Below are positions 8,311 to 16,688 of a stretch of 64,000 nt of DNA, piece by piece. Source of the DNA: Betaproteobacteria bacterium (GTDB lineage: Bacteria; Pseudomonadota; Gammaproteobacteria; Burkholderiales; Burkholderiaceae_D); assembly GCA_025362735.1 (NCBI GenBank), contig JANYFL010000062.1, forward strand, positions 81,546-145,545, in the 5' to 3' direction. The notes beneath the pieces were generated by a model. That model was not told the DNA's origin, ran no database searches, and saw nothing but the letters and a program-made list of their open reading frames with translations. The translations under genes were made by a program, and so were the position numbers. Position 1 is the first letter of the stretch; each line of letters opens with the position of its first letter.

Positions 8311-9690
8311 ATGCTCGATAACCTGTCCCAACGCCTTGCCCGTGTCGTCAAGACCATCCGCGGTGAAGCACGCCTGACTGAAGCCAATACGCAGGAAATG
8401 CTGCGCGAGGTGCGCATGGCTTTGCTCGAAGCCGACGTCGCCTTGCCGGTCGTGCGCGACTTCATTGCCCGCGTCAAAGAAAAAGCGCTGGGCGAAGAAG
8501 TCATCTCCAGTTTGTCCCCCGGCCAAGCCCTGGTCGGCGTGGTGCAACGCGAGCTGACCAATATCATCGGGGGCGATCTCGGCCCCGAAGCCAATCAGCT
8601 CAATCTTGCCGTCACGCCGCCCGCCGTCATCCTGATGGCGGGTCTGCAGGGCGCGGGCAAGACCACCACAGTCGGCAAGCTCGCCAAGCTGCTGAAGGAA
8701 ACGCACAAGAAAAAAGTGTTGGTGGTATCGGGTGACGTCTATCGCCCCGCCGCCATCGAGCAGTTGAAGACCGTGGCCGCGCAGGTCGGTGCCGATTTCT
8801 TCCCGTCCGACATTTCGCAAAAGCCGGTCGACATCACCCTCGCCGCCATCGACTGGGCCAGGAAGCATTATCACGATGTGTTGATCGTCGATACCGCCGG
8901 ACGCCTCGCCATCGACGAAGCGATGATGAGCGAGATCAAGGCGATTCACGCTGCCGCCAAACCGGCTGAGACGCTGTTCGTCGTCGATGCCATGCTCGGT
9001 CAGGATGCGGTCAACACCGCCAAGGCCTTCAACGATGCACTGCCGCTCACCGGTGTGGTCGTCACCAAGCTCGATGGCGATTCACGCGGTGGCGCGGCGC
9101 TGTCCGTGCGTCACATCACCGGCAAGCCGATCAAGTTTGTCGGCGTCGGCGAAAAACTCAACGGTCTCGAAGTCTTCCACCCCGAACGCATGGCCAGCCG
9201 CATTCTCGGCATGGGCGACATCATGGCGCTGGTGGAAGAAGCCCAGCGGGGCGTCGATGTGGCCGAAGCGCAAAAGCTCGTTACCAAGCTCAAGTCCGGC
9301 GACCGCTTTGATCTCAACGACTTCAAGAGTCAGCTCCAGCAAATGAACAAGATGGGTGGGCTGGGCGGCATGCTCGACAAACTGCCCGCGCAACTGCAAG
9401 CCAAGGCCGGTCAGGCCGACATGGGCAAGGCCGAGAAGGACATGAAGCGCATGGAAGGCATCATCAACTCGATGACGCCGCTGGAACGCGCCAAACCCGA
9501 CCTCATCAAAGCCAGCCGCAAACGCCGCATCGCCACCGGTGCCGGCGTGCAAGTCCAGGAAGTCAACCGCATGCTCAAACAGTTCGAGCAAATGCAGGAC
9601 ATGATGAAGATGATGAAAAAAGGCGGCCTGATGAAAATGATGCGCGGCCTGGGCGGACTGAAGGGCGGGTTTCCTGGGATGGGCGGGTAG
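8311..9690 (+). CDS. ffh: Signal recognition particle GTPase Ffh
   Basis: The SRP54 homologue of 459 residues binds 4.5S RNA and signal sequences of nascent membrane proteins and docks with FtsY. The N domain is followed by the G domain with GLQGAGKTTT, DTAGR and TKLDGDSRGG. The C-terminal methionine-rich M domain has many MM and GG pairs and ends in GFPGMGG. I start at the ATG at 8311 (MLDNLSQRLA), where homology begins; an upstream in-frame TTG at 8272 would add only 13 residues encoded by a short direct repeat (GAACCAACAGTC twice). Confidence 0.96.
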   Translation: MLDNLSQRLARVVKTIRGEARLTEANTQEMLREVRMALLEADVALPVVRDFIARVKEKALGEEVISSLSPGQALVGVVQRELTNIIGGDLGPEANQLNLAVTPPAVILMAGLQGAGKTTTVGKLAKLLKETHKKKVLVVSGDVYRPAAIEQLKTVAAQVGADFFPSDISQKPVDITLAAIDWARKHYHDVLIVDTAGRLAIDEAMMSEIKAIHAAAKPAETLFVVDAMLGQDAVNTAKAFNDALPLTGVVVTKLDGDSRGGAALSVRHITGKPIKFVGVGEKLNGLEVFHPERMASRILGMGDIMALVEEAQRGVDVAEAQKLVTKLKSGDRFDLNDFKSQLQQMNKMGGLGGMLDKLPAQLQAKAGQADMGKAEKDMKRMEGIINSMTPLERAKPDLIKASRKRRIATGAGVQVQEVNRMLKQFEQMQDMMKMMKKGGLMKMMRGLGGLKGGFPGMGG

Positions 9691-9767
9691 GTTTTTGGTC
9701 AGCTAACTATGAGTCATTCGCCCTGTATAGACTGCAAGACCCATCATCGTAGGGTAATCAGAAAACA

Positions 9768-9977
9768 TTAAGCCGCGAAGAGATCAGCTTCCAAGGGCTT
9801 GTCCTTTTTAAACTGACTCACGCCCATGACGCTGAAGCCAATAACTTTACCTTGCGCATCTAGACGCTCCATCACCGCGTCATGCGCCGTTTCTTTCTCA
9901 TAACCGGCGGCATCGGAGAAACGGACTTCGAGGAAATCCGCCTCGGCATCAAACCAGACTTTTATTTTATCGGCCAT
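9768..9977 (-). CDS. DUF2283 protein, putative antitoxin of a two-gene module
   Basis: A 69-residue protein with the DUF2283 pattern: YxVWFDAEADFLEVRFS-like start, a central E-rich turn and a GFSVMGVSQF end. DUF2283 proteins are small and often sit next to small nuclease-like genes. Its ATG lies inside the end of the upstream gene (16-bp overlap) with a strong GGAGAAG ribosome binding site, so the pair must be translated together. The antitoxin role is inferred from size, overlap and partner, not from a known experiment. Confidence 0.75.
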   Translation of the reverse strand: MADKIKVWFDAEADFLEVRFSDAAGYEKETAHDAVMERLDAQGKVIGFSVMGVSQFKKDKPLEADLFAA

Positions 9978-10273
9978 AAATCTTCTCCTGCTTTAGGTTT
10001 ATCGGTCAGGTAAGCCGTGACCACAAACGCATCCGGCTCAATGTATTTAACCACAACACAAAGCCACTTGCCACCAACAATAGTCTGCGCATAATACTCA
10101 TAAAACAATCGCACTTCAGTATCCGAACGTGAGCGCCGTACCAACTGTGGCTCACTCACTACCCGCTCAATTTCCGCAGTCATGCCTTTCATTTCCGGAT
10201 GTTCAAGAATGTGCGCCAACCGTTCATCCGTTAGTCGAACCGGGTGGCCGAAACAATCTTGCAGTGTTTTCAT
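9962..10273 (-). CDS. Small BECR-fold-like protein, putative toxin partner
   Basis: A 103-residue protein with the pattern RLTDERLAHILEHPEM, then EPQLVRRSRSD, FYEYYAQTI and LCVVVKYIEPDAFVVTAYLTD. This resembles phage and mobile-element RNase-like proteins of the barnase/EndoU/colicin/RelE (BECR) superfamily. I choose the ATG at 10273 (MKTLQD), because GGAGAAGG lies just upstream, over the in-frame ATG at 10285. It overlaps the DUF2283 gene by 16 bp. The family call is from pattern memory and moderate; catalytic activity is inference. Confidence 0.65.
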   Translation of the reverse strand: MKTLQDCFGHPVRLTDERLAHILEHPEMKGMTAEIERVVSEPQLVRRSRSDTEVRLFYEYYAQTIVGGKWLCVVVKYIEPDAFVVTAYLTDKPKAGEDLWPIK

Positions 10274-10398
10274 TGCCTTCTCCATGAACCATTCGACTTT
10301 ATCGAAAAATGCTCCTCTCGTCTTGTTTTACTTTGACCAGATAAACGGAATGGGCGGAAAGCTCGCAGCGTAGCGTCGGGCGGTTCAGAAACAACGCC

Positions 10399-11700
10399 TC
10401 AAGCGGCAATCAATGTGCCGGATTTGTTTATACGCACGGATGTCAGCGGAAAAGCGGTCGCATACACACGGCAAGCGGGACGCCTGAAGCGATCCACCGC
10501 ATGCGCCAGCGTCAGATGCAATACGTCGCGCTGCGCGTGGCTGCCGCCGAGCCGGTGTGCAAATGGCGGCAAGCTCGCTAGCAAGGTGATGGCAAGAGAG
10601 TCGTCACCCTGTCCGTAAGCGATCAGTGCGCGGCCAGCGGGCAGGCCGAGTAAACGTGTGGTTCTGCCGTGACGGGTCGGTTGGGAACTATTGATTACCA
10701 GAGACCGTTCGAGGCGCTGCGCAGTGTCCCAGTCGCCCGCTCCGACGAAGGCCAGCATCGCGTGTATATCGGTGAAGCTGCAGTAAGCATCATCGATATG
10801 TGGCGCCCATGCGGCCGCAAGTTCTTCCCAGCGCGAGCCGCTCTCTCCACCGGCAAGGTCGACACGCCAGAGCAGCGCAGCGGCATCAATCAGGTCGGCG
10901 ACTTCATTTGAGAAGCCTGCGCGGATACGCCGGTCATACAAGCCCAGTGCTTCATCGATCTGCCCTTTGGCTAGGTGGAACAGGGCGAGATGCCACCAGC
11001 AGTGCGTGGCCACGACGGTGTCGATGCTCCAGCTTGCAGCGTTTGCATTCAGCCAGCGGATTCCTTCGTCGGGTCGTTCGCTCATCTCGAACACATGCGC
11101 CATCACGTGATGAGCGCGCGCGTCGAGCGGATTCAACTCTAGCGCCGCCAGGGCGACCTCTTCGGCACGCGCATACTCGCCGTTCTCTTCGAGCCCGAAG
11201 GCGTGCATGGCCAGCACCGCGTGATAGCCCGGCAGATCGTGCGACCACGCGGGTAGCACCGACGGAACGCGATTGGCCAGGCATGCCGAGTCGCCAGTGA
11301 GATAGTCGAACACATGCGCCACTTGCAACGCGAGCGCGTCGCGCGGCTGTTCGCGCAGCAAGTCACCGAGCAACGCCTTGCAACGATCAAGGTCGTCGTT
11401 CAACACCGCACTCAGTGCGGCGAGATGGCCCTGTTCGCGCTCGTTACCCGGCAAATTGATCGCACGCGCCAGCCATGCACGTGCGGACTGGACTCGCTGC
11501 AGATCACGGCTGCACGTCAGCAGCCAGGCCTGCAGCACATACGCCATCACAAAGTCGGGCGCTTCACGCAACGCAAGTTCGATCTGCACTTCAGTGCCAA
11601 CGCGCCAGCCCTGGAACGCGGCGAGTGCGCGTTCGTAGGCGTCAAGGGCGGCAGGCGTGGCGCCACTGATATGACATTCTCGTGCGTCAACCAGACTCAT
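10399..11700 (-). CDS. Tetratricopeptide repeat protein, TTC38-like
   Basis: A 433-residue soluble protein made mostly of paired helices with TPR-like features (for example EYARAEEVALAALELNPLDARAHHVMAHVFE). The arrangement resembles the TPR-38 family, whose members often accompany metabolic enzymes; no catalytic motif is visible. Its ATG overlaps the stop of the upstream flavin oxidoreductase (ATGA), so the two form an operon. The C-terminal 40 residues look unrelated to repeats. GC content is higher than in the AT-rich cassette further right. Confidence 0.8.
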   Translation of the reverse strand: MSLVDARECHISGATPAALDAYERALAAFQGWRVGTEVQIELALREAPDFVMAYVLQAWLLTCSRDLQRVQSARAWLARAINLPGNEREQGHLAALSAVLNDDLDRCKALLGDLLREQPRDALALQVAHVFDYLTGDSACLANRVPSVLPAWSHDLPGYHAVLAMHAFGLEENGEYARAEEVALAALELNPLDARAHHVMAHVFEMSERPDEGIRWLNANAASWSIDTVVATHCWWHLALFHLAKGQIDEALGLYDRRIRAGFSNEVADLIDAAALLWRVDLAGGESGSRWEELAAAWAPHIDDAYCSFTDIHAMLAFVGAGDWDTAQRLERSLVINSSQPTRHGRTTRLLGLPAGRALIAYGQGDDSLAITLLASLPPFAHRLGGSHAQRDVLHLTLAHAVDRFRRPACRVYATAFPLTSVRINKSGTLIAA

Positions 11701-13142
11701 GATGACCTCGCATATGGTTTTGCTGCTGGTTCAATATTCAGATTCATGCGGAACAGATTGCTCGGGTCGTAACGCAGCTTTACCGCTTGCAGGCGCGCGT
11801 AGTTCGCGCCGTAACTCGCGGTCACGCGCTCGGCTTCGTCTTCGGTCAGAAAGTTGACGTAGCCGCTGCCAGTTGCATACGGTGCAGCGCTCTCGAAGAC
11901 CTGACGCGCCCATGTACGCACGCGCTCATCGTCACGCGCATCGGACCAGCGACCGTGAACGTTCATGATGTAATGGGCATCGCGTCCAACGAAGGCCGTG
12001 GCCGTCGGGTGCACGCGCGCCATCGCACCACCGAGTTGTGCCAGGAAGATTTCACACTCCGGCCCCGGCAGATGCGCAGCAGCATCGATCACCAGGTCAA
12101 GCGCCGCATCGCTCAGTGCGTTGAAGTTGTTCGACTTCCAGTAGTTGCGGCCGCCTGGCGTCAGCAACGGATCAAATGCCTGCTGAAATCCAGCGTAAGG
12201 GTTCGGTCCGAGCGCGCTCGCAATCGGATCGACGAACTGCAGCACCGGTGCGACTACACGCCGACCGGTTTCGACATCACCGCAGTAGACCAGCGGCAAC
12301 ACCACCACCTCCGTGCCGTGCACCGATTCCGGCAGGAAGGGCAACGGTGGCGCCTTGCGCAGCACGGCCCAGACGCTCAATTCATCGGGCGCACTCGCGT
12401 TGAAGTCGCGCCACGCACGCAGCACCTGGCGCGCTTGCGCAAAGGGATAGACGACCAGACCCGAGTAAACCTCAGGCCCCACCGGATGCAAGCGAAATTC
12501 AAACGCGGTCACCACACCAAAGTTGCCGCCACCGCCGCGCAGGGCCCAAAATAAATCGGGCTCCGAATCGGCCGAGACCTTACGCACGACGCCATCCGCC
12601 GTCACGATCGTTGCGCCAAGCAGGTTGTCGATGGTCATGCCGTAACGGCGCGTCAACCAGCCGAAGCCACCGCCGAGCGTGAGACCCGCAACGCCGGTGG
12701 TGGAGTTGATGCCCAAAGGCGTCGCCAGGCCATGCGCCTGCGCTTCACGGTCGAAGTCGGCCAGCAGCGCACCGGGGTCGACGCGCGCAGTGCGCTTGGC
12801 GGCATCGACGCTGATCGCACGCATGCCGGACAGGTCGATCATCAGACCGCCTTCAGCGACAGCATTGCCTGCGATATGATGACCGCCGCCGCGCACGCTG
12901 ACCAGCATCTGATGCGCAGCGGCGAAGCGCACGGCAGACTGAACATCGCTATCATTCAAGCAACGCGCAATCAGAGCCGGACGGCGATCCACGGTGGCGT
13001 TCCAGACCTTGCGTGCTTCGTTGTATGCGTCATCGGTTGCATCCAGTACGCCGCCGCTGATCTGCGCTGAAAATGTATCAACGTCTGACTGGCGCACTTG
13101 CCTGACATCCTTGTCGAGGGTAAGGTAAGTAAGGGATTGCAT
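11697..13142 (-). CDS. FAD-linked oxidoreductase with BBE domain, 6-hydroxynicotine-oxidase-like
   Basis: A 481-residue enzyme of the PCMH/VAO flavoprotein family. VRGGGHHIAGN (H88) is the expected covalent 8-alpha-histidyl FAD site. The segment GINSTTGVAGLTLGGGFG contains no cysteine, so the flavin is probably attached by one bond, as in 6-hydroxynicotine oxidase, not by two as in berberine bridge enzyme. The C-terminal BBE motif reads YGANYARLQAVKLRYDPSNLF. Substrate unknown. I start at the ATG at 13142 with GGAG in front; an in-frame TTG lies at 13154. Divergent from the araC-type gene, which probably controls it. Confidence 0.9.
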   Translation of the reverse strand: MQSLTYLTLDKDVRQVRQSDVDTFSAQISGGVLDATDDAYNEARKVWNATVDRRPALIARCLNDSDVQSAVRFAAAHQMLVSVRGGGHHIAGNAVAEGGLMIDLSGMRAISVDAAKRTARVDPGALLADFDREAQAHGLATPLGINSTTGVAGLTLGGGFGWLTRRYGMTIDNLLGATIVTADGVVRKVSADSEPDLFWALRGGGGNFGVVTAFEFRLHPVGPEVYSGLVVYPFAQARQVLRAWRDFNASAPDELSVWAVLRKAPPLPFLPESVHGTEVVVLPLVYCGDVETGRRVVAPVLQFVDPIASALGPNPYAGFQQAFDPLLTPGGRNYWKSNNFNALSDAALDLVIDAAAHLPGPECEIFLAQLGGAMARVHPTATAFVGRDAHYIMNVHGRWSDARDDERVRTWARQVFESAAPYATGSGYVNFLTEDEAERVTASYGANYARLQAVKLRYDPSNLFRMNLNIEPAAKPYARSS

Positions 13143-13357
13143 GGCATTCTCCAAATTGAGCGTGTTATAGAAATTAAAGAAAGGAAGTCGCCGCTTTTTT
13201 TGATCGCGACGATTGGTTTCATGCTAGTCACTCAGCTTCCAAAACACTTATCTCAGCGTCGTCTGCGCTTGATCGTTCGTCCGCCATTGTTCGCGCACGC
13301 GCATCGGCTTGATCGAGCGTCCTGCCGACCCTACCGAAACTCCGCCGAGGCCGCGAA
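13143..13357. promoter_or_regulatory. Divergent intergenic region between oxidoreductase and araC-type gene
   Basis: This 215-bp spacer must hold the promoters for both the oxidoreductase-TPR operon and the regulator gene. Divergent placement of an AraC regulator and a two-gene metabolic operon suggests that the operator lies here. I could not pick out a reliable direct-repeat operator by eye. Confidence 0.45.
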
Positions 13358-14352
13358 ATGACTCAGGACACGCTCTCTGATGTGTTGCGCGTCGTGCGCT
13401 TGCGCGGCGCGGTTTTTTTCAACGTCAGCGGCAAAAGTCAGTGGGCCGCCGAAGCCCCGCCCGCGAAGGAACTTGCGCCGCTTTTGATGCGCAGCGTTGA
13501 CCACGTGATGGAGTACCACGCGGTTGCGGAGGGAAGTTGCTGGGCCGGCATCCCCGGCGGGCCGTCGGTGCAACTGTTTGCGGGTGACGTGGTCATGTTT
13601 CCGCACGGCGACGCCCATGTGGTTTCGAGCGCACCCGGCATGCGCGGCAACCCCGACATGAGCTGGTACTCCGGTACAACGATCAGTCAGTTGCCGCTGC
13701 GCCTGGCCATCAACGGCGAGAACATCTTGCTCTCGGCCCCCTCCGATAGTGATGCCGACGCCAACATCGTTTGCGGCTTTCTCGGTTGCGATGTGAATCC
13801 CTTCAACCCCTTGATCGCTGCACTACCCCGCATGCTGCATTTACGTGCGACCGAAGAAGACGCGTGGATCGGAAGCTTCACCCAGCAAGCCGTGGCCGAG
13901 TCGCATGCCAAGCGCGCGGGCGGCGAGGCGATGCTCGCCCGCATGAGTGAAATGATGTTCGTCAATGCCGTGCGCCGTTACGCGGATCAACTCCCCGAAC
14001 AAAGTATCGGCTGGCTCGCGGGCCTGCGGGATCGTTTCGTGGGTCGTGCGTTGGCGCTGATGCATGAACAGCCCACCCATGAATGGACCATGGACGACCT
14101 CGGGCAGCAGGTCGGTCTGTCGCGCTCAGCCTTGCATGAACATTTTGTGCGGCTGATCGGCATACCCCCATGCAGTACCTCACGCAGTGGCGCATGCAAA
14201 TCGCCGCGCGCCTGCTGCTCGACTCACGCGCCACCATCGCCTCCATAGCATTCGACGTCGGCTACGATTCCGATGCCGCATTCGCGCGAGCGTTCAAGCG
14301 ACTGGTTGGTAAGCCGCCAGCGGCATGGCGCCGCGAGCGTGATGACACTTAG
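13358..14352 (+). pseudogene. AraC-family regulator with N-terminal cupin, broken by a one-base frameshift
   Basis: The first frame (13358-14248) encodes a cupin_6-type sensor domain (residues about 10-190) and the first half of a double helix-turn-helix ending in EHFVRLIGIPP. The second half (MQYLTQWRMQIAARLL to FKRLVGKPPAAWRRE) continues in another frame from 14170 to 14352. The frames meet at a run of five C (14165-14169); one extra C would restore a full regulator of about 330 residues. Either the gene is inactive or a homopolymer base was lost in sequencing. The frameshifted product would lack the second DNA-binding helix pair. Confidence 0.85.
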
Positions 14353-14432
14353 TGAAGATATCCATGGTCGCAGCACCCCTGTCTGCAATTGAATGCCTTG
14401 GAGTTCCGTCAATAACTGTACGGATCACAGCA

Positions 14433-15248
14433 CTAATTAGGCTCCATTGCATTTTTACCAAGCGCTTTACAAAGCGGCGCGTGATCTTCCACATTGCTCG
14501 TTAATACCACAGAGCCAGCTGGGCACATCGCCGCAAAATATGCATCTCCCAATGCTCTGCACATATTCTTGTTGAATTTTTCTGGGCCTTTTAACTGCAG
14601 TTCTTTGAGTGCTTTACGTCTTTGTGCGTTTTCATTTTTATGTGCCGCTTTTTCATCTAACCGACTCGGGTGCAGTGAATCGATCATCTTAGCTAAATCG
14701 CTGTTATTGTCATAAATGTATCCAGCAGCAGCGCATCGTTCTGATTGAACGCAATTAAAAGAATTGTTTGGTCCACGAAGTTCGCCAGACAATCCGTAGG
14801 TTAGTTTCCCTTCATTGAAACAAGCTAACGACTGGACTTTCTTGACCCCCTGAATCTTTTGAGCTTTCGTCCATAACCGTTGGACTTTCATCGTTATAGC
14901 TTGCAGCATTTCTCGCTTCATATCAGAACGGGAGCCATCCGGATTTCGTTGGAAGACTTGTTTGAGCGATTCTGCAAGCGCTAGTAATTTCCCTTCTCTC
15001 TTACGTCCCTCAGCAGGTGAAATGCTTAATAACCCAAGCAATGCCTCCCCTGGATCAGTAGACCCATGCAATTTGTTGTGAGCATCACAGAGGACTCGCA
15101 TTCGCCCAGCTTGAAGTTCTCGAAGTGCATAGTAGGGCATCTCAGAAGGTTGATTCACTGCAATGAAAGCCTCGCCCTTTGAATTATTAGGTTTAATGCC
15201 TTCAGCAATATGAATTACAACTGTGGTGTCAAGAAAGGTGCCAGTCAA
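14433..15248 (-). CDS. PIN-domain protein with long internal insertion
   Basis: A 271-residue protein whose ends carry PIN-nuclease acidic positions: D7 (FLDTTVVIHI), E44 (YYALRELQAG), D235 (CRALGDAYFAA) and D255 following TSN (250-252). The segment between E44 and D235 is about 190 residues and Lys/Arg-rich; ordinary VapC-type PIN proteins are about 130 residues in total. The only start that keeps D7 is TTG at 15248, since an in-frame TAG lies just upstream. It is the last gene of a three-gene AT-rich operon, 16 bp after the previous stop. Ribonuclease activity is inferred from the acidic residues; no antitoxin is recognisable. Confidence 0.7.
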   Translation of the reverse strand: MTGTFLDTTVVIHIAEGIKPNNSKGEAFIAVNQPSEMPYYALRELQAGRMRVLCDAHNKLHGSTDPGEALLGLLSISPAEGRKREGKLLALAESLKQVFQRNPDGSRSDMKREMLQAITMKVQRLWTKAQKIQGVKKVQSLACFNEGKLTYGLSGELRGPNNSFNCVQSERCAAAGYIYDNNSDLAKMIDSLHPSRLDEKAAHKNENAQRRKALKELQLKGPEKFNKNMCRALGDAYFAAMCPAGSVVLTSNVEDHAPLCKALGKNAMEPN

Positions 15249-15264
15249 ATTTTCTCTAATCTAG

Positions 15265-15951
15265 TTAGTTATTATGTTCATTAAATAATGATACTTGCAC
15301 GTCCTCAGTTTTAACTACATCTACTTCATCAAACAGCGCAGAAATCAGCGCATCGGTAACGTCATGGTTACCGACCCACCCGTGCCCCTCTAGCTGATCG
15401 ATCAGCTCCGCAGCCTCCTCAATATCGACCATTGGATTCTTATCTATCGCCCGCAACACCAAAACCAAAGCATTCAACTCCGACCTGGATATCTCGGCGC
15501 TCGACGCAATCAATGTTGCCCTACGAATAAAAGAAACTACTGCTCCGAGACTTTCGTTGAAAGTTGTATTTTTGTGAGCCTGAGCCATCCCACTAGCAAT
15601 GCAAGCTAGAGAACTTCCAATTAATTCATAGTCTAGTTCACCAAATGCATTGAGGGCGCGTTGAGCATCCTTTAAGGCCCCGCCAATATGAATACGAACT
15701 TGACCTTCAGTGGTACTTTCATCGAATAAATGCGGATAAATTCGATCAATTGGCAATGTCTCATTGCTTTCTGCAAAGTCTATTTTTTCGGTACCGCCGG
15801 TGCCTGAGAAATTGTTGTGACTGCGAAGCAGCTTATATTTGAAGGCAAATGTTTCCAATTCAGTTTGATGTGCTGAAGTTCGAACGATCTTCCCATCACC
15901 AGCCGAATCGTTCGATAAATTGTTGATGCTAGTTGTCGATTCTACTGTCAC
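15265..15951 (-). CDS. Unrecognised protein, middle gene of PIN cassette
   Basis: A 228-residue protein I do not recognise. The first 80 residues are polar and probably partly disordered; residues about 85-205 look helical (GGALKDAQRALNAFG, SSLACIASGMAQAH, SRSELNALVLVLRAID). The C-terminus ends in acidic and polar residues with QVSLF at 219-223, which resembles a sliding-clamp binding pentapeptide. It starts 2 bp after the upstream gene and 16 bp before the PIN gene, so the three are almost certainly co-expressed. Base composition is near 40% GC in parts, below that of the flanking genes. Confidence 0.7.
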   Translation of the reverse strand: MTVESTTSINNLSNDSAGDGKIVRTSAHQTELETFAFKYKLLRSHNNFSGTGGTEKIDFAESNETLPIDRIYPHLFDESTTEGQVRIHIGGALKDAQRALNAFGELDYELIGSSLACIASGMAQAHKNTTFNESLGAVVSFIRRATLIASSAEISRSELNALVLVLRAIDKNPMVDIEEAAELIDQLEGHGWVGNHDVTDALISALFDEVDVVKTEDVQVSLFNEHNN

Positions 15952-15953
15952 AT

Positions 15954-16688
15954 TTATGCCTTTATTACTTTTCCGATGTCCCTGCGCATAAGGTGCTGAA
16001 AACCCTTAATCCAATCATCCATCCGAAATTTTTCGGCATTCACTGACCCCAGCAGGCCACGATCAAAATCAAGAACTAGTCGATTTTTCGTTTTTCTGAT
16101 TTCTGGCTCATCAACAAAATCAGGATCAAGATCGGCTTCAAATTTAATTAGTTCTGTTTTTAACCTTAGGAATGCGAAAGAATTTGCATCTTCAAATTTA
16201 TACGCGATCTCAAACGTGTTGAGTTCCGCGTCCATTGGCTGATCAAACACCTTCTCTGTCGGCCAGTGAACCATGTTCAGATTAATCAATTCGGAATTTA
16301 ATTCTTTAATTGAAGCCAATTCCTTAACGTAAATTGCACGCGTACTAATTCGTTTAACCTCCTCCAGTCCTAAGATTTTTCGCCAAATTTCAAAGGTATC
16401 TTTTATCTGTTGTTGTTTCCGTTGATCGAATGAATTCGAACCTGTAAGCGTTAATGTAGCTTGATTAAATCCCGTTTGGATTTGGACCCCGGGCCCTTTG
16501 AGAGATTGTTGTTGTGGCTGCCCCTCGAGAAGTTGTAGGTCGGGCCAAATATTACAAAATTCACGCCCGACGGCCCCAGCTCGATCCCATAGTTCAAAAG
16601 CATCAGCGTATCTGAGCTGGACAATCACATTTCTGAGCTTAAGTGAGTCAAGAATCATATTTTTATCCGGCCGAGAAGATGGTGTCAC
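15954..16688 (-). CDS. Unrecognised protein, first gene of PIN cassette (weakly TIGR04255-like)
   Basis: A 244-residue protein with alternating beta and helical segments and no membrane segment. Its length, an N-terminal region built around VIVQLRYADAFELW, and a central RISTRAIYVKEL faintly recall the sporadic TIGR04255 family, but the typical motifs are not clear and I give this little weight. The GTG at 16688 has GAGGA upstream; an ATG at 16658 (MILDSLKLRN) is an alternative. It leads the operon with the two downstream genes. Its position beside tRNA-Thr is typical of acquired cassettes. Confidence 0.65.
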   Translation of the reverse strand: MTPSSRPDKNMILDSLKLRNVIVQLRYADAFELWDRAGAVGREFCNIWPDLQLLEGQPQQQSLKGPGVQIQTGFNQATLTLTGSNSFDQRKQQQIKDTFEIWRKILGLEEVKRISTRAIYVKELASIKELNSELINLNMVHWPTEKVFDQPMDAELNTFEIAYKFEDANSFAFLRLKTELIKFEADLDPDFVDEPEIRKTKNRLVLDFDRGLLGSVNAEKFRMDDWIKGFQHLMRRDIGKVIKA

